Assembly (NCBI RefSeq): GCF_020982545.1
Contig: NZ_JAJKLK010000019.1
Location: 744,001-808,000 of the forward strand
Length of the DNA stretch: 64,000 nucleotides
Source of the DNA: Streptomyces sp. MNU76
GTDB lineage: Bacteria > Actinomycetota > Actinomycetes > Streptomycetales > Streptomycetaceae
Direction: 5' to 3'
Translations under genes and position numbers: made by a program
The notes under the pieces: model-generated
What the model saw: only the letters and a program-made list of their open reading frames with translations
Told to the model about the DNA's origin: nothing
Databases searched by the model: none
In this document: one piece after another, positions 30,599 through 38,669 of the stretch
Position numbering within the stretch: the stretch's first letter is position 1
How the letters are laid out: the number at the start of each line of letters is the position of its first letter

Positions 30599-32272
30599 TC
30601 AGATCTCGTCCTCTATGGTCCCGCTCGCACCGATGTACCAGGTGCGGTGGGCGTCGCCCGGATACGGCGGGGTGAAGCGGCGCAGCTGGGCCGTGAGCAC
30701 GTCCGGCGGCACGGGGTGCTCGCGGCGGCCGTTGCGGCGGACCAGCGCGTCCTCGTCGACCAGGGCCACGGCGTGGGTGATCAGGGCGTTGCGGCGGTGG
30801 GCGACCGCGTGCACCAGTGAGCGCTGCTGATGGGTGAGGGAGGTGGCGTCCCACACCGTCGTCCCGCCGGCGGCGAGCGCCGCGTCCAGCCGGTCGAGCC
30901 CGGCGCGCAGCACCTCGGCGTTGGCCCGCTGGTCGGCGCGTGCGCCGCGCGCGGCGCGCAGGTCGTCCAGCGATACATACGTGTCCACGCCCGCGAGCCC
31001 CCGCGCGAACGTGCTCTTGCCGCTGCCCGCCGGGCCGACCAGCTGGATCAGCCTGGGGAAGGCCCCCGACCGCCACCGCCAGGTGGCCGCGACGGCCTCC
31101 GCCGCGTCTCCCACGCGTCCCCGCGCATACGCCTCCCGGGCCTCCGCCCGGCACCGGACCGCCGCATCCGGCGTCAGCTCCGCGAACGCCTCCGCCAGGG
31201 CCGGCTCGTCGAGGCCCCGTACCTCCTCGGCGTGCAGTGCCGACCACTCCACCTGCTCGCGCGCCTCGTCCGTCGCAGCCGTGGCGCGGGCGACCGCGTG
31301 CAACAGACCGAGATCGGCGGCCAGGGAGAGCCGGGCCAGGCCCGTGCGGCGGTCCTCGTCGGGATACGGCCGGTGCAGCGCGGGGTGCAGCCCCACCAGG
31401 TCGGCGACCCGGCGCGCGAGCGGCATCCCCACGAGACCCGCCAACCGGGCGGCCCCCCGGGCCCGCCGACCGCCCGTGCCGTGCGCGTGCAGCAGCGTGG
31501 CCAGCACCCCGGCGAGCCGCTCGTCCCCGGTCCGCCCCTCCGGGTCGAAGCGGGCCACCGCCTCCCGGTCCCCCTCGCCCGGCAGCCCGACGGCCTCCGC
31601 CAGCGCGTCGGCGTCCATGGGCGCGCCGGAGCGCACGGCCCACAGCGGCGCCCGCGCCCCCAGCCCGTTCTCCACCACGGCCGCGTGCATCCAGTGGGTG
31701 TCCGTCCGCACATGCCCGGCCCGCACCCACTTGGCGACGCGCGCGCCGAACTCGTCCGCGGCGAAACCGTCCACGACGCGGACGACGTATCCCTCCTGCC
31801 GCCCGAGGTCCAGCCGCAGCGCGCGCAGCGCCCTCTCGTCGAACACGCCCCGCCACAGCACGCGCGGCACGGGAACCCCGAGTCCGCGCAGAAACGCCAC
31901 CGTCCGGTCCCAGCCCAGGCAGCGCCCGTCCGCGTCCCACACCGAGAAGCCGTAGAAGAAGCTGTCCAGGTCGTCGTACGCGAGGGAGTGGCGCGCGAAC
32001 ATGTTCTCGCCGCACACCCGCCAGCCCGCCGGGACCGCGTGGCCGACACGGGCCTGGAGCGCCTTGACCCAGGTACGGGAGGGGTGGTGCGCGGAGTCGA
32101 GCGAGCGGGCGTGCAGGCCGTCGGCGTAGAGCGTGGTGTTCTCGCCGTCGAGTTTCTCCGTCACGACGACCTCGCGGCCGCGCAGGCCCGACAGGTCGGT
32201 GACCCGCAGGTCGTCGGCGGTCGCGCCGGGGGACCAGGGCAGATGCCTGGTCCGCGGATAGTGCGTGCGCAT
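30599..32272 (-). CDS. RNA ligase fused to polynucleotide kinase
   Basis: The 557-aa protein has an N-terminal nucleotidyltransferase-type ligase domain: motif I KLDGEN (40-45, Lys40 expected to be adenylated), motif III-like FFYGFSVWD (105-113), motif IV EGYVVR (160-165) and motif V AKWVR (180-184). After a helical middle region, residues 405-557 form a P-loop kinase (GPAGSGKST 413-421, WDATS 474-478, basic RRNGRR 512-517). Expected reactions are 5'-OH phosphorylation and RNA strand sealing. No phosphatase or cyclic phosphodiesterase is present here, but the next gene supplies a 2H domain. The order ligase-kinase, then 2H, parallels fungal and plant tRNA ligases. Confidence 0.87.
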   Translation of the reverse strand: MRTHYPRTRHLPWSPGATADDLRVTDLSGLRGREVVVTEKLDGENTTLYADGLHARSLDSAHHPSRTWVKALQARVGHAVPAGWRVCGENMFARHSLAYDDLDSFFYGFSVWDADGRCLGWDRTVAFLRGLGVPVPRVLWRGVFDERALRALRLDLGRQEGYVVRVVDGFAADEFGARVAKWVRAGHVRTDTHWMHAAVVENGLGARAPLWAVRSGAPMDADALAEAVGLPGEGDREAVARFDPEGRTGDERLAGVLATLLHAHGTGGRRARGAARLAGLVGMPLARRVADLVGLHPALHRPYPDEDRRTGLARLSLAADLGLLHAVARATAATDEAREQVEWSALHAEEVRGLDEPALAEAFAELTPDAAVRCRAEAREAYARGRVGDAAEAVAATWRWRSGAFPRLIQLVGPAGSGKSTFARGLAGVDTYVSLDDLRAARGARADQRANAEVLRAGLDRLDAALAAGGTTVWDATSLTHQQRSLVHAVAHRRNALITHAVALVDEDALVRRNGRREHPVPPDVLTAQLRRFTPPYPGDAHRTWYIGASGTIEDEI

Positions 32273-32379
32273 GATGGACGTTCCCCCGTGACAGCCCCCG
32301 TGAGCCGACTTACCTGATCAGCGTAGGAGTGCGGCTCGCGGGCGGGCGAGCGGATTACGCGCGGCCTAGGGTCGCGGGT

Positions 32380-33096
32380 ATGAAGCCCAGAGCGGGTGTC
32401 GGGCTGACCTCGATCATGGTGGTGCTGACGGTGACGACCGGTGTGATCGAGGCCGTCAGCTTCCTGGTCCTCGGCCCCGTGTTCACCGCCGTGCAGACCG
32501 GCAACCTCCTCTTCCTCTCCTTCGCGCTCACCGGTGCGGCCGGGCTCTCCCCGGCGGCGGCGGGCGTCTCGTTCGCCGGCTTCACGGTCGGCGCGGTGCT
32601 CGGGGCCAGGTTCGAGTCGATCGTGGACGCCCGAGGCCGGCGCTGGTTCCCGCCCGCGCTGATCGGCGAGGCGCTGCTGCTGGGGCTCGGCGGAGTGGTC
32701 GCCTGGCGCACGGGCCTCGACGCGCCGGGCGCCTCGGCGAACGGTCCGCACTTCGCCGTGGTCGCGCTGGTCGCCGGGGCCATGGGCGTGCGCAACGTCA
32801 CCACCCTGCGGGTGCGGGTCGCGGACCTGCCCACCACCGTGTCCACGCGCGCCCTGACCGCGCTCCTCGGCGGACTGCCCCTGCTCTCCGACACCCGCAT
32901 CGGCTCGGGGGCCACGAACGAGGGCCGCCGCCTCGCCTCGGTCGGCGCCATGTTCACCGGCGGCCTTTTGGGCGCCTGGCTCCTCCACGAGGAGGTGCGC
33001 CCGGCGGCGGTCCTGCTGGTCCCTGCCGTCCTGGCCCTGGCCCTGGGCATGGTGTTCTGGCTGACGCCCCGGGAGCGCACCTCGGAAACCGGCTGA
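32380..33096 (+). CDS. DUF1275 (YoaK-like) family membrane protein
   Basis: The 238-aa product has about six hydrophobic segments and the family signature near the N-terminus: TTGVIEAVSFLVLGPVF, then TGNLLFLSF. Family members are inner-membrane proteins of unknown transport substrate. ATG at 32380 is chosen because it starts right before the first membrane segment; the ribosome binding site is weak. It is divergent from the RNA-repair operon (108-bp gap), so both promoters probably lie at 32273-32379. Confidence 0.83.
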   Translation: MKPRAGVGLTSIMVVLTVTTGVIEAVSFLVLGPVFTAVQTGNLLFLSFALTGAAGLSPAAAGVSFAGFTVGAVLGARFESIVDARGRRWFPPALIGEALLLGLGGVVAWRTGLDAPGASANGPHFAVVALVAGAMGVRNVTTLRVRVADLPTTVSTRALTALLGGLPLLSDTRIGSGATNEGRRLASVGAMFTGGLLGAWLLHEEVRPAAVLLVPAVLALALGMVFWLTPRERTSETG

Positions 33097-33120
33097 GCCG
33101 GAGGTACGACATGGGCGATC

Positions 33121-33384
33121 ATGGCGCCCATGAGTCATTTAGCAATGCGCATGACAGGCTTGGCGACGATCCTGGCCGCCGTCTCCCTCGCCTTCTGGCT
33201 GGTGTTCGGCGCTCCCCGCGACTGGGACGGGGGCATGCGGTTCCTGCGACTGGCTCTGGGACTGGGGTGCCTGGGGGTGATCAGGGGAGGGGCCAAGCTG
33301 GTGTTCCCCGACACGGGGGACGACACCGACCCGGGCGAGGCCCCCGACCGCCCTCAGGGCGACGGCCGCGGCACCCGGGTTTGA
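33121..33384 (+). CDS. Small membrane protein of unknown function
   Basis: The 87-aa product has two hydrophobic segments (TGLATILAAVSLAFWLVFG and FLRLALGLGCLGVIRGGAKL, about residues 12-30 and 41-60) and an acidic, polar tail. ATG at 33121 is one choice; ATG 33130 and later Met codons are possible. A GGAGG at about 33100 fits an ATG at 33111 in another frame, but that frame lacks coding character. It follows the DUF1275 gene closely and ends where the S10 promoter begins. Confidence 0.65.
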   Translation: MAPMSHLAMRMTGLATILAAVSLAFWLVFGAPRDWDGGMRFLRLALGLGCLGVIRGGAKLVFPDTGDDTDPGEAPDRPQGDGRGTRV

Positions 33385-33408
33385 CCTGTGTCACTCTCGG
33401 GGTAATCT
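33381..33408 (+). promoter_or_regulatory. Promoter of the S10 operon
   Basis: TTGACC (33381-33386), a 16-base spacer and TAATCT (33403-33408) form a good vegetative promoter. Transcription would start near 33415, leaving a leader of almost 380 nt before rpsJ that holds no gene. The -35 overlaps the stop of the small membrane protein. Confidence 0.7.
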
Positions 33409-33703
33409 CTCCGGCTCGATTGGCGGAGGCGCTGCGCCGTATGGCAGACTAGCGGGGTTGCTCGGTCGAGTGTTGATGCTGCGCGCCTCCCGCCGGGAGG
33501 ACCGGAAGCGAGTCCCACAGTACTCGTCGCCCCAACTGCCTTACGGCAGCGCTGGAGCGGACGTACGGGAATCTTTCGGGAAGCAAGGTGCGGCGCCGAC
33601 CAGGCACCCGGTGGGCCTCCGCCCCCGGCCCGCGGTACCGGAAGGGCCGCGTTTCCCAAGACTGGGGATGCTCGAACAAGGGGCATCTGTGTCAGCGGGA
33701 GCG

Positions 33704-33728
33704 CGACACGCCCGACCGCGTGGGTCGG
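33704..33728 (+). promoter_or_regulatory. Shared ribosomal-operon leader element, rpsJ copy
   Basis: This segment matches the rpsL leader (13262-13286) at 24 of 25 bases and contains the same CCGACC-GCGTG-GGTCGG hairpin (33712-33728). It lies 64 bases before the rpsJ start. It is followed by a second small stem (GGAAC with GTTCC, about 33742-33755). Confidence 0.65.
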
Positions 33729-33792
33729 AGGAGCGGGTGACGGAACACCGGGTTCCAGAGCGTTAAACGAGACAAAGGACTACTGAGTAGCC

Positions 33793-34101
33793 ATGGCGGG
33801 ACAGAAGATCCGCATCCGGCTCAAGGCCTACGACCACGAGGTCATCGACTCCTCGGCGAAGAAGATCGTCGAGACGGTGACCCGCACTGGTGCGTCGGTC
33901 GCGGGCCCGGTGCCGCTGCCCACTGAGAAGAACGTGTACTGCGTCATCAAGTCGCCGCACAAGTACAAGGACTCGCGCGAGCACTTCGAGATGCGCACGC
34001 ACAAGCGCCTGATCGACATCCTCGACCCGACGCCCAAGACCGTTGACTCTCTGATGCGACTCGACCTCCCGGCCGGTGTCGACATCGAGATCAAGCTCTG
34101 A
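33793..34101 (+). CDS. rpsJ: 30S ribosomal protein S10
   Basis: S10 (102 aa) is part of the 30S head and, as NusE, of transcription antitermination complexes. Typical stretches are GQKIRIRLKAYDHEVID, GPVPLPTEKN and HFEMRTHKRLIDI. It is the first gene of the S10 operon, behind a long leader with the shared hairpin element. The ribosome binding site (AAAGGA) is 13 bases upstream, a rather long spacing. Confidence 0.98.
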   Translation: MAGQKIRIRLKAYDHEVIDSSAKKIVETVTRTGASVAGPVPLPTEKNVYCVIKSPHKYKDSREHFEMRTHKRLIDILDPTPKTVDSLMRLDLPAGVDIEIKL

Positions 34102-34118
34102 GGGTCGGTGATCTGAGA

Positions 34119-34763
34119 ATGGCTAAGCAGATCAAGGGCATCCTGGGCGAGAAGCTCGGCATGACGCAGGTGTGGGACGAGAACAACCGTGTTGTTCCGG
34201 TCACCGTCGTCAAGGCCGGCCCCAACGTCGTGACCCAGGTCCGTACGAACGATGTCGACGGCTACGAGTCGGTCCAGATCGCCTTCGGCGAGATCGACCC
34301 GCGCAAGGTGAACAAGCCCCTCAAGGGTCACTTCGCCAAGGCCGACGTCACCCCCCGCCGCCACCTCGTCGAGATCCGCACCGCGGACGCCTCCGAGTAC
34401 ACGCTGGGCCAGGAGATCTCCGCCGAGGTCTTCGAGGCCGGCGTCAAGGTGGACGTGACCGGCAAGAGCAAGGGCAAGGGCTTCGCCGGTGTCATGAAGC
34501 GTCACAACTTCAAGGGCCTCGGCGCCGGACACGGCACCCAGCGCAAGCACCGCTCCCCCGGCTCCATCGGTGGCTGCGCCACCCCCGGCCGTGTGTTCAA
34601 GGGCCTCCGCATGGCGGGTCGCATGGGCAACGAGCGGGTCACCACCCAGAACCTGACCGTCCACGCCGTTGACGCGGAGAAGGGTCTGCTGCTCATCAAG
34701 GGCGCGGTTCCCGGTCCGAACGGCGGCCTCGTCCTGGTCCGCACCGCGGCCAAGGGGGCCTGA
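34119..34763 (+). CDS. rplC: 50S ribosomal protein L3
   Basis: L3 (214 aa) is an early assembly protein near the peptidyl-transferase centre. The sequence begins AKQIKGILGEKLGMTQVW and has the characteristic GAGHGTQRKHRSPGSIGG loop. The Gln in that loop is the residue methylated by PrmB in some bacteria. It lies 17 bases after rpsJ in the S10 operon. Confidence 0.98.
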   Translation: MAKQIKGILGEKLGMTQVWDENNRVVPVTVVKAGPNVVTQVRTNDVDGYESVQIAFGEIDPRKVNKPLKGHFAKADVTPRRHLVEIRTADASEYTLGQEISAEVFEAGVKVDVTGKSKGKGFAGVMKRHNFKGLGAGHGTQRKHRSPGSIGGCATPGRVFKGLRMAGRMGNERVTTQNLTVHAVDAEKGLLLIKGAVPGPNGGLVLVRTAAKGA

Positions 34764-34770
34764 GGTACCG

Positions 34771-35427
34771 ATGAGCACTGTTGACATCCTTTCGCCTGCC
34801 GGCGAGAAGACCGGAAGCGTCGAACTCCCCGCGGAGATCTTCGGCGTGGAGAAGGTCAGCATCCCGCTGATCCACCAGGTCGTCGTCGCGCAGAACGCGG
34901 CTGCCCGTCAGGGCACGCACAAGACCAAGACCCGCGGCGAAGTCCGTGGTGGCGGTAAGAAGCCTTACCGGCAGAAGGGCACCGGCCGCGCCCGTCAGGG
35001 CTCGACCCGCGCGCCGCAGTTCGCCGGTGGTGGCGTCGTCCACGGCCCGCAGCCGCGTGACTACTCGCAGCGGACCCCGAAGAAGATGAAGGCCGCGGCC
35101 CTGCGCCACGCCCTCACCGACCGGGCCCGCCACAACCGCATCCACGTCGTCTCCGGCGTGATCGAGGGCGAGAACCCGTCCACGAAGGCCGCCAAGTCGC
35201 TGTTCGGCAAGATCTCGGAGCGCAAGAACCTGCTCCTGGTCGTCGAGCGTGCCGACGAGGCCGCGTGGCTCTCCGCCCGCAACCTGCCCCAGGTCCACAT
35301 CCTGGAGCCGGGCCAGCTGAACACGTACGACGTGATCGTCTCGGACGACGTGGTCTTCACCCAGGCCGCTCTCGAGTCCTTCGTCGCCGGCCCGAAGGCC
35401 AACGACACCGAAGGGACTGAGGTCTGA
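34771..35427 (+). CDS. rplD: 50S ribosomal protein L4
   Basis: L4 (218 aa) lines the nascent-peptide exit tunnel and in E. coli represses the S10 operon. The tunnel loop sequence GGGKKPYRQKGTGRARQGS is intact. ATG at 34771 is seven bases after the rplC stop. In-frame codons upstream overlap rplC and are rejected. The stop overlaps the rplW start by one base. Confidence 0.98.
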   Translation: MSTVDILSPAGEKTGSVELPAEIFGVEKVSIPLIHQVVVAQNAAARQGTHKTKTRGEVRGGGKKPYRQKGTGRARQGSTRAPQFAGGGVVHGPQPRDYSQRTPKKMKAAALRHALTDRARHNRIHVVSGVIEGENPSTKAAKSLFGKISERKNLLLVVERADEAAWLSARNLPQVHILEPGQLNTYDVIVSDDVVFTQAALESFVAGPKANDTEGTEV

Positions 35428-35846
35428 TGGCCATCCGTCACCCCTCCATCGCCTCCAAGGCGGCCAAGGCCGCCAAGGCCGCGCGCGTCGCCAAGGCGCG
35501 TCGCCACGCCACCGAGGGCAAGAACACCGTCATCACCGCGCCCAGCAAGGCGTTCACGGACCCCCGTGACGTGCTGCTGAAGCCGGTCGTGTCGGAGAAG
35601 AGCTACGCGCTCCTCGACGAGGGCAAGTACACGTTCATCGTCGCCCCCGACGCCAACAAGACCCAGATCAAGCAGGCCGTCCAGGCGGTCTTCTCGGTCA
35701 AGGTCACGGGCGTGAACACGCTCAACCGCCAGGGCAAGCGCAAGCGGACCCGCACCGGTTTCGGCCAGCGTGCCGGCTCCAAGCGCGCGATCGTGACCCT
35801 TGCCGAGGGCGACCGTATCGACATCTTCGGCGGTCCGACCGCGTAA
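35427..35846 (+). CDS. rplW: 50S ribosomal protein L23
   Basis: L23 (139 aa) sits at the exit tunnel and docks trigger factor and SRP. The core (DPRDVLLKPVVSEKSYALLD) is normal. About 45 N-terminal residues are a Lys/Ala-rich extension (SKAAKAAKAARVAKARRHA) absent in most bacteria but typical for Streptomyces. ATG overlaps the rplD stop (TGATG). Confidence 0.98.
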   Translation: MAIRHPSIASKAAKAAKAARVAKARRHATEGKNTVITAPSKAFTDPRDVLLKPVVSEKSYALLDEGKYTFIVAPDANKTQIKQAVQAVFSVKVTGVNTLNRQGKRKRTRTGFGQRAGSKRAIVTLAEGDRIDIFGGPTA

Positions 35847-35884
35847 GCGGGTCGGATCGTCCGATATCGGACGAGGACTGAGAA

Positions 35885-36721
35885 ATGGGAATCCGCAAGT
35901 ACAAGCCGACTACGCCGGGCCGTCGTGGCTCCAGCGTCGCCGACTTCGTCGAGATCACGCGGTCCACGCCGGAGAAGTCGCTGGTTCGCCCCCTGCACAG
36001 CAAGGGCGGCCGTAACAATTCCGGTCGTGTGACCGTTCGCCACCAGGGTGGCGGACACAAGCGCGCCTACCGAGTGATCGACTTCCGTCGTCACGACAAG
36101 GACGGCGTGCCGGCGAAGGTCGCGCACATCGAGTACGACCCCAACCGCACCGCGCGTATCGCGCTGCTGCACTACGCCGACGGCGAGAAGCGCTACATCC
36201 TCGCCCCGCGCAACCTGCAGCAGGGTGACCGCGTGGAGAACGGTCCCGGGGCCGACATCAAGCCGGGCAACAACCTGGCCCTCCGCAACATCCCGGTCGG
36301 TACCACGATCCACGCGATCGAGCTCCGTCCCGGTGGCGGTGCCAAGTTCGCCCGCTCCGCCGGTGCCTCCGTGCAGCTGCTCGCGAAGGAGGGCGCCTAC
36401 GCCCACCTCCGCATGCCGTCCGGTGAGATCCGCCTGGTCGACGTGCGCTGCCGCGCCACCGTCGGCGAGGTCGGCAACGCCGAGCAGAGCAACATCAACT
36501 GGGGCAAGGCCGGCCGCAAGCGCTGGCTGGGCGTCCGCCCGACCGTTCGCGGTGTGGCGATGAACCCGGTTGACCACCCCCACGGTGGTGGTGAGGGCAA
36601 GACCTCCGGTGGTCGCCACCCGGTCAGCCCCTGGGGTCAGAAGGAGGGTCGTACTCGTTCGCCGAAGAAGGCTTCGAACAAGTACATCGTCCGCCGCCGC
36701 AAGACGAACAAGAAGCGCTAG
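35885..36721 (+). CDS. rplB: 50S ribosomal protein L2
   Basis: L2 (278 aa) is a primary 23S binding protein needed for subunit joining and peptidyl-transferase activity. It has the SGRVTVRHQGGGHKRAYR segment and the conserved NPVDHPHGGGEGKT loop, with the functionally important His in it. Full length, S10 operon. Confidence 0.98.
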   Translation: MGIRKYKPTTPGRRGSSVADFVEITRSTPEKSLVRPLHSKGGRNNSGRVTVRHQGGGHKRAYRVIDFRRHDKDGVPAKVAHIEYDPNRTARIALLHYADGEKRYILAPRNLQQGDRVENGPGADIKPGNNLALRNIPVGTTIHAIELRPGGGAKFARSAGASVQLLAKEGAYAHLRMPSGEIRLVDVRCRATVGEVGNAEQSNINWGKAGRKRWLGVRPTVRGVAMNPVDHPHGGGEGKTSGGRHPVSPWGQKEGRTRSPKKASNKYIVRRRKTNKKR

Positions 36722-36733
36722 GAGCGGGTTCAG

Positions 36734-37015
36734 ATGCCGCGCAGTCTCAAGAAGGGGCCCTTCGTCGACGACCACCTGATCAAGAAGGTGGACGCCCAGA
36801 ACGAAGCCGGCACCAAGAACGTCATCAAGACCTGGTCCCGTCGCTCGATGATCATCCCGGCCATGCTCGGCCACACGATCGCGGTGCACAACGGCAAGAC
36901 CCACATTCCGGTGTTCGTCACCGAGTCGATGGTCGGCCACAAGCTCGGCGAGTTCTCGCCGACGCGCACCTTCCGGGGTCACGTCAAGGACGACCGGAAG
37001 TCGAAGCGCCGCTAA
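36734..37015 (+). CDS. rpsS: 30S ribosomal protein S19
   Basis: S19 (93 aa) binds the 30S head near the A site and contacts L5. It begins PRSLKKGPFVDDHL and contains the conserved RRSMIIPAMLGHTIAVHNGK and GEFSPTRTFRGH motifs. It is 12 bases after rplB in the S10 operon. Confidence 0.98.
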   Translation: MPRSLKKGPFVDDHLIKKVDAQNEAGTKNVIKTWSRRSMIIPAMLGHTIAVHNGKTHIPVFVTESMVGHKLGEFSPTRTFRGHVKDDRKSKRR

Positions 37016-37057
37016 CGCGGGGTGGAATCGACCATGACAGACACTGGAAGGACAACC

Positions 37058-37405
37058 ATGGAAGCCAGGGCCCAGGCGCGGTACATCCGCGTCACGCCCA
37101 TGAAGGCCCGCCGCGTGGTGGACCTCATCCGTGGCCTCGACGCCACGGAGGCTCAGGCGGTCCTGCGTTTCGCCCCGCAGGCCGCGAGCGTGCCGGTCGG
37201 CAAGGTGCTGGACAGCGCCATCGCCAACGCCGCGCACAACTACGACCACACGGACGCCTCCTCGCTGTTCATCAGCGAGGCGTACGTCGACGAGGGCCCG
37301 ACCCTGAAGCGGTTCCGTCCGCGTGCGCAGGGCCGTGCCTACCGGATCCGCAAGCGGACCAGCCACATCACCGTGGTCGTCAGCAGCAAGGAAGGAACCC
37401 GGTAA
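37058..37405 (+). CDS. rplV: 50S ribosomal protein L22
   Basis: L22 (115 aa) lines the exit tunnel and is a macrolide-resistance site. ATG at 37058 is chosen because GGAAGGA lies five bases upstream; ATG 37034 would add eight residues. The conserved MKARRVVDLIRGLDATEAQ and TLKRFRPRAQGRAYRI segments are present. Its stop overlaps the rpsC start by one base. Confidence 0.97.
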   Translation: MEARAQARYIRVTPMKARRVVDLIRGLDATEAQAVLRFAPQAASVPVGKVLDSAIANAAHNYDHTDASSLFISEAYVDEGPTLKRFRPRAQGRAYRIRKRTSHITVVVSSKEGTR

Positions 37406-38244
37406 TGGGCCAGAAGGTAAACCCGCATGGGTTCCGGCTCGGTGTCACGACCGACTTCAAGTCGCGTTGGTACGCCGACAAGCTGTACAAGGACTACGTC
37501 AAGGAAGACGTCGCCATCCGTCGGATGATGACGTCCGGCATGGAGCGCGCCGGCATCTCCAAGGTCGAGATCGAGCGCACCCGTGACCGCGTCCGTGTGG
37601 ACATCCACACCGCGCGTCCGGGCATCGTCATCGGCCGCCGTGGCGCCGAGGCCGACCGCATCCGCGGTGACCTCGAGAAGCTCACGGGCAAGCAGGTCCA
37701 GCTGAACATCCTCGAGGTCAAGAACCCCGAGACGGACGCTCAGCTCGTGGCCCAGGCCGTCGCCGAGCAGCTCTCCTCCCGCGTCTCCTTCCGCCGCGCC
37801 ATGCGTAAGAGCATGCAGTCGGCGATGAAGGCCGGCGCCAAGGGCATCAAGATCCAGTGCGGTGGCCGCCTCGGTGGCGCCGAGATGTCCCGCTCGGAGT
37901 TCTACCGCGAGGGCCGTGTGCCCCTGCACACGCTCCGCGCGAACGTGGACTACGGCTTCTTCGAGGCCAAGACGACCTTCGGCCGCATCGGTGTGAAGGT
38001 CTGGATCTACAAGGGCGACGTCAAGAACATCGCCGAGGTCCGCGCCGAGAACGCCGCTGCCCGTGCCGGCAACCGCCCGGCTCGTGGTGGCGCTGACCGC
38101 CCGGCCCGTGGTGGCCGCGGTGGCGAGCGTGGCGGGCGCGGTCGTAAGCCGCAGCAGGCTGCCGGCGCCGAGGCCCCCAAGACTGAGTCTTCGGGCGCCG
38201 CTGCCGCGTCGGCTCCGGCTGAGAGCACCGGAACGGAGGCCTGA
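37405..38244 (+). CDS. rpsC: 30S ribosomal protein S3
   Basis: S3 (279 aa) is part of the mRNA entry channel and has helicase function. It has the KH-domain loop VIGRRGAEADRIRG near residue 75 and the C-terminal S3 domain. The last about 65 residues form an Arg/Gly-rich then Ala-rich tail (GGRGGERGGRGRK), longer than in E. coli and usual in actinobacteria. ATG overlaps the rplV stop. Confidence 0.98.
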   Translation: MGQKVNPHGFRLGVTTDFKSRWYADKLYKDYVKEDVAIRRMMTSGMERAGISKVEIERTRDRVRVDIHTARPGIVIGRRGAEADRIRGDLEKLTGKQVQLNILEVKNPETDAQLVAQAVAEQLSSRVSFRRAMRKSMQSAMKAGAKGIKIQCGGRLGGAEMSRSEFYREGRVPLHTLRANVDYGFFEAKTTFGRIGVKVWIYKGDVKNIAEVRAENAAARAGNRPARGGADRPARGGRGGERGGRGRKPQQAAGAEAPKTESSGAAAASAPAESTGTEA

Positions 38245-38249
38245 GGGAC

Positions 38250-38669
38250 ATGCTGATCCCCCGTAGGGTCAAGCACCGCAAGCAGCACCACCCGAAGCGC
38301 CGTGGTCAGGCCAAGGGTGGTACGACGGTCGCGTTCGGCGAGTACGGCATCCAGGCCCTCACGCCGGCGTACGTGACCAACCGCCAGATCGAGGCGGCTC
38401 GTATCGCGATGACCCGCCACATCAAGCGTGGTGGCAAGGTCTGGATCAACATCTACCCGGACCGCCCGCTCACGAAGAAGCCCGCCGAGACCCGCATGGG
38501 TTCCGGTAAGGGTTCGCCGGAGTGGTGGATCGCGAACGTGCACCCGGGCCGGGTCATGTTCGAGCTGTCCTACCCCAACGAGAAGATCGCCCGTGAGGCC
38601 CTGACTCGCGCCGCCCACAAGCTGCCGATGAAGTGCCGGATCGTCAAGCGCGAGGCAGGTGAAGCGTGA
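38250..38669 (+). CDS. rplP: 50S ribosomal protein L16
   Basis: L16 (139 aa) helps position A- and P-site tRNA. It begins MLIPRRVKHRKQHHPKR and contains RHIKRGGKVWINIYPDRP, with the Arg in the PETR-like loop region (KPAETRMGSGKGSPEWW). It lies five bases after rpsC and its stop overlaps the rpmC start. Confidence 0.98.
   Translation: MLIPRRVKHRKQHHPKRRGQAKGGTTVAFGEYGIQALTPAYVTNRQIEAARIAMTRHIKRGGKVWINIYPDRPLTKKPAETRMGSGKGSPEWWIANVHPGRVMFELSYPNEKIAREALTRAAHKLPMKCRIVKREAGEA

Noticed and set aside
26119..32272. VapC as the natural source of damage for the nearby RNA-repair operon
   Set aside because: PIN-domain nucleases leave 3'-OH and 5'-phosphate ends, which do not need a kinase or cyclic phosphodiesterase. 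Proximity alone is not evidence of a link.
33111..33452. Alternative 113-codon frame overlapping the small membrane protein
   Set aside because: It has a better-spaced ribosome binding site, but its product is Arg/Gly/Pro-rich without hydrophobic segments, and it runs through the S10 promoter.
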